DNA of 8,308 nucleotides from Candidatus Cloacimonadota bacterium (GTDB lineage Bacteria > Cloacimonadota > Cloacimonadia > Cloacimonadales > TCS61): the NCBI GenBank assembly GCA_021157645.1, contig JAGGWC010000156.1, positions 1 through 8,308 on the forward strand. Reading direction: 5' to 3'. This document shows, one piece after another, positions 1 to 6,529 of this stretch. Under the pieces are notes generated by a model, which was given only the letters and a program-made list of their open reading frames with translations, had not been told where the DNA came from and searched no databases. The position numbers were made by a program, and so were the translations under genes. Numbering within the stretch: position 1 is the stretch's first letter; every line of letters starts with the position of its first letter.

Positions 1-272
1 CCGGCAGTTGCAAAAAATGTAAAAGTTGTTGTAATAACTTCGTCATCTTCTTGTATTTCAAGAGCTTTTAGTGCGAGAATGAGGGCATCGGTACCGGAAG
101 CACAACCGACAGCATGATTGCACTGACAATATTTTTGGATATCTTCTTCAAATTCTTTAACTTGTGGTCCAAGGATATATTTATGTGATTTAAATACTTT
201 TTCAATTTCAGCTTTGATAATACTCATTATAGGTTCATTTTGAGCATTCAAATCAAGCAATGGAACTTTCAT
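1..272 (-). CDS. DegT/DnrJ/EryC1/StrS-family PLP-dependent sugar aminotransferase, N-terminal part (cut by window edge)
   Basis: The first 90 residues are visible, starting MKVPLLDLNAQ. The family transfers an amino group, usually from glutamate, to a keto-sugar nucleotide, using pyridoxal phosphate (PLP) in the cytoplasm. The visible part carries the usual family opening: PLLDL near the N-terminus, then ILGPQVKEFE (33-42), then CASGTDALILAL (57-68), where Ser-Gly-Thr contributes to binding the PLP phosphate, then EVITTTFTFFAT (78-89). The catalytic lysine and the rest of the fold lie beyond the left edge, so the substrate cannot be assigned. WbpE-like (UDP-3-keto-sugar) and dTDP-3-keto-sugar aminotransferases begin much like this. 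The ATG at 270-272 follows the epimerase stop by 8 bp. A GAGGA ribosome-binding site (complement of 285-289) lies inside the last epimerase codons, about 12 nt from the ATG, which suggests translational coupling. The family call is firm; the specific reaction is not known. Confidence 0.9.
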   Translation of the reverse strand, partial: MKVPLLDLNAQNEPIMSIIKAEIEKVFKSHKYILGPQVKEFEEDIQKYCQCNHAVGCASGTDALILALKALEIQEDDEVITTTFTFFATA

Positions 273-280
273 ATTATTTG

Positions 281-1240
281 CTATTCCTCAAAATAGTCTA
301 TCGTTCTTTTAAGAATTTGTTCAAGATTATAATTAGGTTTGTAATCGATCAATTCAATTACTTTTGATAAATCCGGTTTACGATGACGCATATCTTCGAA
401 ACCTTCTTCATAAGCATCTGCATAATCTATATATTCAATCTTTGATCTGCTGTTTGTAAGTTTCTTGATCTTATGAGCAAGTTCTTCGATAGTGATGCTT
501 ATATCGTTTCCAAGATTAAAAATTTCACCAATTGCTTTTTTATTTTTCATTAATTTGATCATACCATCGGTTACATCTTCTACATCACAGAAACATCTGG
601 TTTGTTTTCCGTCACCAAAAATAGTTATTGGATGATTAAGAAGAGCATTCCTGACAAATTTTGGAATAACCATTCCATATTGTCCTGTTTGACGTGGACC
701 AACTGTATTAAAACACCGCACGATAACAACAGGTAATTTTTTCTCTCTATGATAAGCTAATGCAAAAAATTCATCAATAGCTTTTGCTGCACTATAACTC
801 CATCTAGAGATATGTGTGGATCCCAATAATCGATCATCTTCTTCTTTGAATGGGATATTATCATTTTTTCCGTAGATTTCGGAAGTTGAAACCATGAGTA
901 CTTTTTTCTTATACTTATTAGCAAATTCTAGAACATTCTCAGCACCACCAATATTGGTTTGAAGCGAAAGAAGGGGATTATCTATAATATATTTTACACC
1001 AACCGCTGCAGCGAGATGATATATCTGGTCACATTTTTTTATTAAATCTTCTAAAACATCACGATTTAAAATAGAATCTATAACATAATTGAAATTCTGC
1101 TTTTTGGTTAAGTGGATAATATTAGAATATTTTCCTGTTGAAAGGTTATCGATCACTGAAACGGAATGTCCTTCTTTTAGCAGTTTTTCTGCCAGATGCG
1201 ACCCAATAAAACCTGCACCGCCTGTTATTAATATGTTCAT
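281..1240 (-). CDS. NAD-dependent epimerase/dehydratase (extended SDR), nucleotide-sugar modifying
   Basis: 319 residues, full length for an extended short-chain dehydrogenase. The Rossmann motif GGAGFIG is at 7-13, followed by D31 for the NAD ribose. The active-site segment is STSEIYG (118-124) and the catalytic pair is Y149 and K153 (YSAAK). FNTVGPRQ (177-184) and FGDGKQTRCF (208-217) are substrate-binding blocks of the UDP-/GDP-sugar branch, and RKPD is at 287-290. The Ser-Glu after Thr119 matches UDP-glucuronate decarboxylases and GDP-mannose dehydratases (STSEVYG/STSELYG), not GalE. The family is known to oxidise the sugar at C4 and then epimerise, dehydrate or decarboxylate it. Which of these happens here is unresolved; UDP-xylose synthase-like or a related dehydratase is my leading guess. 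The start is well supported by AAGGAG (complement of 1246-1251), 5 nt from the ATG. It sits 11 bp after the SLBB gene and 8 bp before the aminotransferase, consistent with one operon. Confidence 0.93.
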   Translation of the reverse strand: MNILITGGAGFIGSHLAEKLLKEGHSVSVIDNLSTGKYSNIIHLTKKQNFNYVIDSILNRDVLEDLIKKCDQIYHLAAAVGVKYIIDNPLLSLQTNIGGAENVLEFANKYKKKVLMVSTSEIYGKNDNIPFKEEDDRLLGSTHISRWSYSAAKAIDEFFALAYHREKKLPVVIVRCFNTVGPRQTGQYGMVIPKFVRNALLNHPITIFGDGKQTRCFCDVEDVTDGMIKLMKNKKAIGEIFNLGNDISITIEELAHKIKKLTNSRSKIEYIDYADAYEEGFEDMRHRKPDLSKVIELIDYKPNYNLEQILKRTIDYFEE

Positions 1241-1245
1241 TATTT

Positions 1246-1251
1246 CTCCTT
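1246..1251 (-). promoter_or_regulatory. Ribosome-binding site of the epimerase gene
   Basis: AAGGAG on the minus strand, 5 nt before the ATG at 1238-1240 and just after the stop of the SLBB gene. It fixes the epimerase start at MNILITGG, so that the Rossmann fold begins at residue 2 as is usual. Confidence 0.8.
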
Positions 1252-2604
1252 CTATTGGTAAATTATGCCTTTTATGATTATATAGCTGGTAGCGAGACCT
1301 GTAATAAATGAAATAGTTTCTTTGATGTATGGCCAGTAGTATGAAAATCTTTCTTTACGTGGGATGAATATTGTATCACCGGGATTTAGCTTGGTGTTTT
1401 TATTTGGATTTATCCATTCTCCTGTTTTGGCATCAATTATTTTTATCTTTCCTTTCCATGCCTTATCCGTAAGTCCACCGGCAAGTTCTATGTATTCAAG
1501 GTAATTTAATTCAAGATCATAATTGAGCAAACCAGGATTTACAACTTCACCACTAATTTTAATAGCAACAGCTTTTGCTGGGAAATATATTACGTCTCCA
1601 TCTTTCAGGTTAATATCGTATTTTATTTTCTTGTTATTCCACAAGATATCAAAGTTTTTTGCAAATATGCCATTTGGTTCCGTTAGCCTATTCCTCATAT
1701 AGCGGTATTCAATATGAGACATATCTTCAGCTCGTGTTTTTCTTAATTGATGATATTCAGGATCACGGAGATCTTCTTCGCTAATTCTTTGAAGATAAGC
1801 ATTAAAGAGATCTGCATCTTCAGTAGGTCCGCCTGCTTTTGTAATTATTTGTAAAAGGGTCGTTTTGTTATTCTCAATTGCATAAGTTCCTTCGTAAGCA
1901 ATTTCACCTATCAATGTAACAAAACTTTTATCATGATATTCAAGAATTTCACGAATATAAATTCTATCATCATTTTGCAGAATTATATTTTCTTTATTCT
2001 CAGGATCGTTCATGATCAGATTAAGGTTTACATTTATCGATTCAGTTAAGGATGAATTTCCAATAAATCTAACAATTTCAACATTCTGGTTATCTGCATT
2101 TGGCAAAATACCCATTGAAAGTTCAATAATGTCAGATATCCTATCTCCATTTTTCAATTCGATATAATTTGGAAGCTCTTCTTCATTTCTGTTAGCAATT
2201 GCTCCGAAGATTTGTATTTGTTCTTTAATTACAGGAACAATAATAATATCTCCATCTTTTAAATATGGATTTGAATTTTCTCTACCCAGCACAAGGAATT
2301 TTAACAAATCAAGTTTTATGATTTTATCATTTCTCTTTAAGGTAATATTTCTTTTTGAGGCGTTGTTTACAGCATGTAGAGGTATATTGATCGTATCAAG
2401 AAGTGTGTTGGCAAATTTAATAGCTTCAGAAACACGAATAGTTGGAGGGAAAGGATATACACCCGGATTCTTAACTGCTCCGACAACGGATACATTGTAC
2501 ATGATATTATTGCTATATTGCTGGCTGATATTTTCCTGAGCAAAAAGACAAATTGATGAAAAAAGTACGACCATTACTAATATGATTTTAGATATATTTT
2601 TCAT
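1252..2604 (-). CDS. Secreted SLBB-repeat protein, polysaccharide-export type, with C-terminal hydrophobic helix
   Basis: 450 residues from the ATG at 2602-2604, chosen because GGGAGG (complement of 2609-2614) lies 4 nt upstream and the protein then opens with a normal signal peptide: Met-Lys-Asn, a hydrophobic core at about 7-21, and likely cleavage near FAQ/E (21-24). A longer frame from 2640 has no ribosome-binding site and would put 12 extra residues before the signal. The mature part reads as four SLBB (soluble ligand-binding beta-grasp) units. Each opens with a V/I-x-G-x-(V/I) strand and closes with a Gly/Asp-Asp turn and a strand: about 36-125 (VGAVKNPGVY to DGDIIIVP), 129-218 (FGAIANR to NDDRIYI), 228-342 (IGEIAYEGTY to DGDVIYFP, with an insertion at about 270-325) and 346-416 (SGEVVNPGLL to PGDTIFIP). 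A hydrophobic segment at 423-448 ends the protein. This resembles Wza/KpsD/CtrA-type outer-membrane export channels, but I see no Poly_export (PES) domain before the first SLBB. The adjacent sugar genes support an export role. The exact role, pore or accessory protein, is inference. Confidence 0.85.
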   Translation of the reverse strand: MKNISKIILVMVVLFSSICLFAQENISQQYSNNIMYNVSVVGAVKNPGVYPFPPTIRVSEAIKFANTLLDTINIPLHAVNNASKRNITLKRNDKIIKLDLLKFLVLGRENSNPYLKDGDIIIVPVIKEQIQIFGAIANRNEEELPNYIELKNGDRISDIIELSMGILPNADNQNVEIVRFIGNSSLTESINVNLNLIMNDPENKENIILQNDDRIYIREILEYHDKSFVTLIGEIAYEGTYAIENNKTTLLQIITKAGGPTEDADLFNAYLQRISEEDLRDPEYHQLRKTRAEDMSHIEYRYMRNRLTEPNGIFAKNFDILWNNKKIKYDINLKDGDVIYFPAKAVAIKISGEVVNPGLLNYDLELNYLEYIELAGGLTDKAWKGKIKIIDAKTGEWINPNKNTKLNPGDTIFIPRKERFSYYWPYIKETISFITGLATSYIIIKGIIYQ

Positions 2605-2608
2605 TAAA

Positions 2609-2614
2609 CCTCCC
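2609..2614 (-). promoter_or_regulatory. Ribosome-binding site deciding the SLBB gene start
   Basis: GGGAGG on the minus strand, 4 nt before the ATG at 2602-2604. The upstream in-frame ATG at 2638-2640 is preceded by an A/T-rich stretch without such a site. This selects the internal start, which also gives a proper signal peptide. Confidence 0.75.
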
Positions 2615-2660
2615 AAGCTACTAATGCTACCTAACAACATTCTTTATAAGATATAGAAAA

Positions 2661-2686
2661 ATTCTAAAGTTAAGCTTTTTTGTCAA
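2661..2686 (-). promoter_or_regulatory. Candidate promoter for the SLBB/polysaccharide operon
   Basis: In the 112-bp gap downstream of mfd, the minus strand has a perfect -35 hexamer TTGACA (complement of 2681-2686). The best -10 match, TAGAAT (complement of 2661-2666), is only 14 bp away, shorter than the usual 16-18. At 17 bp spacing the hexamer is AATTTT, which is weak. TATATC and TATAAA lie further down (about 2643-2655). A promoter is plausible because no other one is evident for the operon, but read-through from mfd is equally possible. Confidence 0.3.
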
Positions 2687-2716
2687 ATGTTTTCACATAG
2701 CTGTAAATATACTATT

Positions 2717-5700
2717 TTAAGAATTTTCAGCGATAAATTGTAATACGTTAATTGCAACTTTCAGATGATTGTTTTTTGCTGTCTTTGTCGCTTCTGAGAT
2801 ATTAAAAATAATTCGTAGATTTTTTGTTGTATCAAAATTGATTGGATAATTGAATTTACCAATAATTTTTGAGATCAATGAACGTGATGGTAGACGTTTG
2901 GAATCGAATTCAATTATGAAATTATTTTTCTTAATATTAAGGGAGCGAAGATTGGCCTGTAGAGCCAGCATGCGCAATTTATAATAAAGAATTGTATTTA
3001 CTGATTTTTCAGGTATCACACCAAATCTATCGATCAATTCTTTTTCTAAATCATCAAATTCACTTAATGAAGTAAAATGTAAAAGTTTCCGGTAAATTTC
3101 CAATCTTTCTTTTTCATTAGAAATATAAGTCTCGGGAAAATAATGGTCTATATTCAATTTAAGATGCAGAAGTTTTTCTTTTTCCAATTCTCCAACAAAT
3201 TCTTCATCCTGCAATTCTTTAATTGCACTTTCTAAAAGACGGTTATAATAATTGAATCCAATAGAATTTATAATTCCGCTTTGTTTTGTACCTAAAAGTG
3301 ATCCTGCTCCCCGCAGCTCCATATCCCGCATCGCAATCTGATAACCGCTTCCTAATGATTCATATTCGATAAGTGATTCCAATCTTTTTCGTGCAACGTC
3401 ATTTAATTTTGGTGGGATAATTAGATATGCGTAAGCACGGCGATTACTTCTTCCAACTCTGCCACGCATTTGATATAATTGGGCAAGTCCGAACATATCA
3501 GTACGATTGATTATCATCGTGTTTGCATTGGGAATATCAATACCAGATTCAATTATTGTAGTTGCGATGAGTACATCGAATTTATGATGAGCAAAATCAA
3601 GCGTAATTTTTTCCAACTGTTTTTCAGGCAATTGTCCATGTCCAATTTCAAAACTTACATTAGGAAGAAGTTCCTGTAGTTCGGCAGCTATGCTTTCTAT
3701 TGTCTGTACTCTATTATGAACAAAGAAAACCTGTCCACCTCTATCAACTTCTCGGTTAATTGCATCTTTGATAATGTTTTCATCATAAGGAACTACGACG
3801 GTTCTTATTGGTAATCTTGCTTTGGGTGGAGTACGAATAAGCGATAATTCCTTCAATTTAGAAAGTGCCATATACATAGTGCGTGGGATTGGTGTTGCAC
3901 TCATATAAAGCGTATCTACATTTGTTTTGATCTGTCGTAGTTTATCTTTATGCCTAACACCAAATCGATGTTCTTCATCAATTATTAGAAGTCCAAGTTT
4001 TTTGTATTTAATATCTTTAGATAGTAAACGGTGGGTTCCAATGGCAATATCAATCTCACCAGTTGATAGTTTTACAATATCCTTGTTAATATGAGCTTTA
4101 GAACGGAATCGACTGAACATGGCAATATTCACCGGATATTGGGCTAACCTTTCCTTAAAAACGAGATAATGCTGTTCTGCCAGAAGTGTTGTTGGAACCA
4201 ATACAACAACTTGATATCCGCTATTCACGGCCTTAAAAGCAGCACGGATGGCAACTTCGGTTTTGCCAAATCCCACATCTCCACATAACAGACGTTCCAT
4301 AGGAGTATTATCTTCCATATCTGTTTTAATTTCTTCGATAGCACTCTTCTGGTCAGGTGTATCTTCGTAAATGAAAGATTCTTCCATCTCGGTTTGCCAG
4401 ACAGAATCGGGTTCAAAGGCAATACCTCTTTTTACTTTTCGTTCTGCATATAATTTTATCAGATCTTCAGCAATAAGTTCGATTTGTTTTTGTGCTCGGG
4501 ATTTCATATTTTCCCATTTTTTACTGCCAAGTCTGTGAATTGTAGGTGTTATTCCTTCTTCAGAAACAAATTTTGAAACTAATGAAAGTTGAAAGGTTGG
4601 AACGTAAACTACATCATTTCCAGCATAACGCAAAGTGAGAGTCTCAATTATATTTCCTTCAATATTTAATTTCTTTAATCCTGCATAAATGCCAATTCCA
4701 TGATCAATGTGAACAATGTAATCTCCGGGTTTTAAAGCATCGTAATTTACCAGAGCTTCTTCTTTGGAAAACCTGTTTTGATGCCGTTTCCGTTTATATC
4801 GACTAAAAATTTCATGATCGGTATAAACTGCTATTTTAGCATCGGTAAGATAAAATCCGGATTGTAAAACACCAATTGTGAAATCAATCTTATCATCATA
4901 TTGTGGTAATAGATCACGCATTCGTTTACTCTGACTGCTATTATCAGATTGAATGATAATTCTGTAACCGGTTTCCAGCTTTTTTTTGAGTTCATCTTCA
5001 AATAATTCCAGATTTCCCTGCAGATTTGTTTGAGAGATTACTGGAGCTTTGAATTTGGCTGTGATCTCTTTAAATTCCTGATAAGAAGCTGAAAGAAAAT
5101 AACTTGGATATTTCTTCAGTATCTTATTTACAAAACGTTTGTTGGCAAAAAGAGCATCTGGTTGAGGAATAATATGATTTTTAAATTTATTTCTATTTTT
5201 TTGATAGAGATTAGTTGTTTCTTCAAATATTTCTTTTATATAAGAAGGAACATATTGAAATTCATCCCAGAAAATTATACAATTATCTGCTGTAAAATAC
5301 TCTATAAAAGTTTCAATTTTTGGAATAAGCATAGAAACATCGAGCTCAATTCCATCATAGAATCCATTATCATGTATCTTTTCCCACATTTTATCATTTG
5401 TGTCAATATCATGTAACGAAAATTCACGAGATGGAATCATGGTTACTTTAGTTAACTCTTCGCCAGTAGAGCGCTGAGAATTTACAGAAAATACTCTGAT
5501 CGATTCAATAATATCACCAAAGAATTCGATTCTTATCGGCCGATGTGAATTTGGACTGAATACATCAATAATACCGCCACGACGGGCGATTTCTCCAACT
5601 TTGGAAACCTGAAACTGATTTTCGTATCCCATTCCAACCAAATTAGAAACTAGAATGTCGGGATCATACTCTTCATTAACAGAAATTCTGATTATATTCT

Positions 5701-6121
5701 CTTTAAAAATTTCTGCAGCAGTTATTTTACGCAGAAGTGAGCGAATAGAAACACTATAAATTCCCGCTTCAGAAGATACAGCCGCTGTGAGAGTCTCGAT
5801 CCTCTGACCTCTTAGCATATAATGAGGTGAACGCTGTTCATAAGGTAAAACTTCATAATCAGGTAAAAAATGTGCCCTGTCTCTTCCAATCAACAAATCA
5901 AGATCTTCCAGATAATCCTCTGCAACTTTATCATCTGCAGTTACAAATATTATATTTTTACCTGTTTGCTCGAATACTCGCGATAGAAGCAATGATTTAG
6001 CAGAGCGATTAAGATTATAGAACAAATCCCCGATTTTGTTCTCAGCGATTTCCACGTCGAACTGTTTTATGAACTCCGATCTATTAATTAGAGATTTAAT
6101 TTTACTATAAAATGTACTCAT
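2717..6121 (-). CDS. mfd: Transcription-repair coupling factor Mfd
   Basis: 1134 residues, full length (E. coli Mfd has 1148). Mfd is a cytoplasmic dsDNA translocase that pushes stalled RNA polymerase off damaged DNA and recruits UvrA for nucleotide-excision repair. Regions in order: a UvrB-like N-terminal module with LPDYEVLPYEQRSPH (86-100) and GEIARRGGIIDVF (176-188); a CarD-like RNA-polymerase interaction domain at about 460-550 (PGDYIVHIDHGIGIYAGL, 465-482); Walker A GDVGFGKTE (614-622); DEEH box (715-718); SATPIPR (741-747); TTIIESGIDIPNANT (854-868); motif VI QMRGRVGRS (884-892); a translocation (TRG) region at about 905-950; and the TRCF C-terminal domain at about 990-1100 (ISNEKERLEIYRKL, 1000-1013). 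All helicase motifs look intact. The ATG at 6119-6121 is the first possible start, because an in-frame TAA lies two codons upstream (6125-6127). No clear Shine-Dalgarno precedes it, unlike the neighbouring genes. It points the same way as the polysaccharide genes but is separated from them by 112 bp. Confidence 0.98.
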   Translation of the reverse strand: MSTFYSKIKSLINRSEFIKQFDVEIAENKIGDLFYNLNRSAKSLLLSRVFEQTGKNIIFVTADDKVAEDYLEDLDLLIGRDRAHFLPDYEVLPYEQRSPHYMLRGQRIETLTAAVSSEAGIYSVSIRSLLRKITAAEIFKENIIRISVNEEYDPDILVSNLVGMGYENQFQVSKVGEIARRGGIIDVFSPNSHRPIRIEFFGDIIESIRVFSVNSQRSTGEELTKVTMIPSREFSLHDIDTNDKMWEKIHDNGFYDGIELDVSMLIPKIETFIEYFTADNCIIFWDEFQYVPSYIKEIFEETTNLYQKNRNKFKNHIIPQPDALFANKRFVNKILKKYPSYFLSASYQEFKEITAKFKAPVISQTNLQGNLELFEDELKKKLETGYRIIIQSDNSSQSKRMRDLLPQYDDKIDFTIGVLQSGFYLTDAKIAVYTDHEIFSRYKRKRHQNRFSKEEALVNYDALKPGDYIVHIDHGIGIYAGLKKLNIEGNIIETLTLRYAGNDVVYVPTFQLSLVSKFVSEEGITPTIHRLGSKKWENMKSRAQKQIELIAEDLIKLYAERKVKRGIAFEPDSVWQTEMEESFIYEDTPDQKSAIEEIKTDMEDNTPMERLLCGDVGFGKTEVAIRAAFKAVNSGYQVVVLVPTTLLAEQHYLVFKERLAQYPVNIAMFSRFRSKAHINKDIVKLSTGEIDIAIGTHRLLSKDIKYKKLGLLIIDEEHRFGVRHKDKLRQIKTNVDTLYMSATPIPRTMYMALSKLKELSLIRTPPKARLPIRTVVVPYDENIIKDAINREVDRGGQVFFVHNRVQTIESIAAELQELLPNVSFEIGHGQLPEKQLEKITLDFAHHKFDVLIATTIIESGIDIPNANTMIINRTDMFGLAQLYQMRGRVGRSNRRAYAYLIIPPKLNDVARKRLESLIEYESLGSGYQIAMRDMELRGAGSLLGTKQSGIINSIGFNYYNRLLESAIKELQDEEFVGELEKEKLLHLKLNIDHYFPETYISNEKERLEIYRKLLHFTSLSEFDDLEKELIDRFGVIPEKSVNTILYYKLRMLALQANLRSLNIKKNNFIIEFDSKRLPSRSLISKIIGKFNYPINFDTTKNLRIIFNISEATKTAKNNHLKVAINVLQFIAENS

Positions 6122-6164
6122 AAATTACAATTTGAAAATAGATTTGATAACGTCAAGAATAATG

Positions 6165-6187
6165 ATGGGGAAAGCATTACCCATGCT
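6165..6187. repeat. Overlapping short inverted repeats
   Basis: ATGGG (6165-6169) pairs with CCCAT (6180-6184) across 10 nt. The overlapping AGCAT (6173-6177) pairs with ATGCT (6183-6187) across 5 nt. The two pairings exclude each other. The stems are only 5 bp, so chance is possible. They are listed because two more inverted repeats follow within 80 bp. Confidence 0.35.
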
Positions 6188-6194
6188 GCTGTCC

Positions 6195-6210
6195 TTCTCT
6201 CAGGAGAGAA
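6195..6210. repeat. 7-bp perfect inverted repeat
   Basis: TTCTCTC (6195-6201) and GAGAGAA (6204-6210) are perfect inverted copies around a central AG. The wording (CTCTC-AG-GAGAG) is reminiscent of short palindromic intergenic repeats with a CTCTCC/GGAGAG core found scattered in many bacterial genomes. No run of T follows on the plus strand (TGAGCATAAG), and it lies between divergent genes, so it is unlikely to be a terminator. Confidence 0.5.
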
Positions 6211-6240
6211 TGAGCATAAGAAGCTGTTGAAAGAAACTTT

Positions 6241-6266
6241 GTCATACTGAGCTTATCGAAGTATTG
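6241..6266. repeat. REP-like palindromic element (GTCATACTGAGCTTATCGAAGTAT type)
   Basis: The core CTGAGCTTATCGAAG (6247-6261) is flanked by ATACT (6244-6248) and AGTAT (6260-6264), which form a 5-bp stem around an 11-nt loop. From general knowledge, the pattern GTCATGCTGAGCTTGTCGAAGCAT recurs many times in the genomes of varied, mostly environmental, bacteria as a REP-like extragenic palindrome. Here both G-to-A changes sit at the stem and loop positions that vary between genomes. The left and right stem arms have changed together (ATGCT/AGCAT to ATACT/AGTAT), keeping the pairing. I infer a single dispersed-repeat copy; copy number in this genome cannot be seen. Confidence 0.55.
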
Positions 6267-6465
6267 AAGTCTCTTATAATTATTCTTTTACTTCTTAATT
6301 TAGGCACTTTTCTCATTAACTTTTAAATACTGTTTTTTCCATTTGACAATTAGTATTCAGATTTGCAATTTCGTTTATTAGTTAAACATAAAGATATTTG
6401 ATGTTACATTTATACTTGTTTATAAGTTCAACTTGAGAAAACTAGGCTTGGAATATTATCATTCT

Positions 6466-6493
6466 TAACTCAATTCCTCAGCAAGCTGAGTTA
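6466..6493 (+). promoter_or_regulatory. Two mutually exclusive hairpins in the leader of the sensor gene
   Basis: TAACTCA (6466-6472) pairs perfectly with TGAGTTA (6487-6493). Inside and overlapping this, CTCAGC (6477-6482) pairs with GCTGAG (6485-6490). GCTGAG shares TGAG with the outer arm, so only one stem can form at full length. The structure ends 22 nt before the AAGGAG ribosome-binding site and may influence translation, or it may be an operator-like palindrome in DNA. There is no match to a riboswitch class that I recognise. The two-nucleotide loop of the inner stem makes it more credible as a DNA palindrome than as an RNA hairpin. Confidence 0.4.
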
Positions 6494-6515
6494 TTAAGTC
6501 AAATCCAACAAGACT

Positions 6516-6521
6516 AAGGAG
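6516..6521 (+). promoter_or_regulatory. Ribosome-binding site of the sensor gene
   Basis: AAGGAG, 8 nt before the ATG at 6530-6532. An in-frame TAA at 6515-6517 rules out any further upstream start, so this site fixes the N-terminus at MKKLKILMLEDN, which is exactly where a receiver domain should begin. Confidence 0.85.
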
Positions 6522-6529
6522 TAACAAAA

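Larger units (their letters stand above)
6122..6529. other. 408-bp divergent intergenic region with inverted repeats
   Basis: This region separates the divergent starts of mfd (minus) and the sensor gene (plus), so promoters for both must lie here or further out. I see no convincing gene in it. The half nearest mfd (6165-6265) is rich in short inverted repeats. The half nearest the sensor gene is A/T-rich, and a pair of alternative hairpins precedes the sensor's ribosome-binding site. A perfect TTGACA at 6343-6348 faces the sensor gene but has only CAATTT at 17 bp. TATACT at 6411-6416 is a good -10 sequence but lacks a -35. No promoter can be called with confidence for either gene. Confidence 0.7.

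Noticed and set aside
2605..2640. Longer SLBB protein starting at the ATG at 2640
   Set aside because: No ribosome-binding site precedes it and it would add 12 residues before a normal signal peptide, whereas the internal ATG has GGGAGG just upstream.
2687..2698. Small inverted repeat (ATGT-GAAA-ACAT on the minus strand) as an mfd terminator
   Set aside because: The stem is only 4 bp, A/T-rich, and not followed by a run of T in the mfd direction (TTGACAAAAAA follows). It is more likely incidental.
4225..4422. Open frame of 65 codons on the minus strand inside mfd
   Set aside because: It lies wholly within the conserved helicase region of mfd in another frame, and its translation looks like an out-of-frame reading.
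5162..5416. Open frame of 84 codons on the plus strand, antisense to mfd
   Set aside because: The Phe/Ile-rich product is what AT-rich antisense coding sequence gives, there is no ribosome-binding site, and mfd is clearly the real gene here.
6343..6371. TTGACA (6343-6348) as a sigma-70 promoter for the sensor gene
   Set aside because: The hexamer at 17 bp is CAATTT, a poor -10, and no better one lies at 16-18 bp. It is too weak to list as a promoter.
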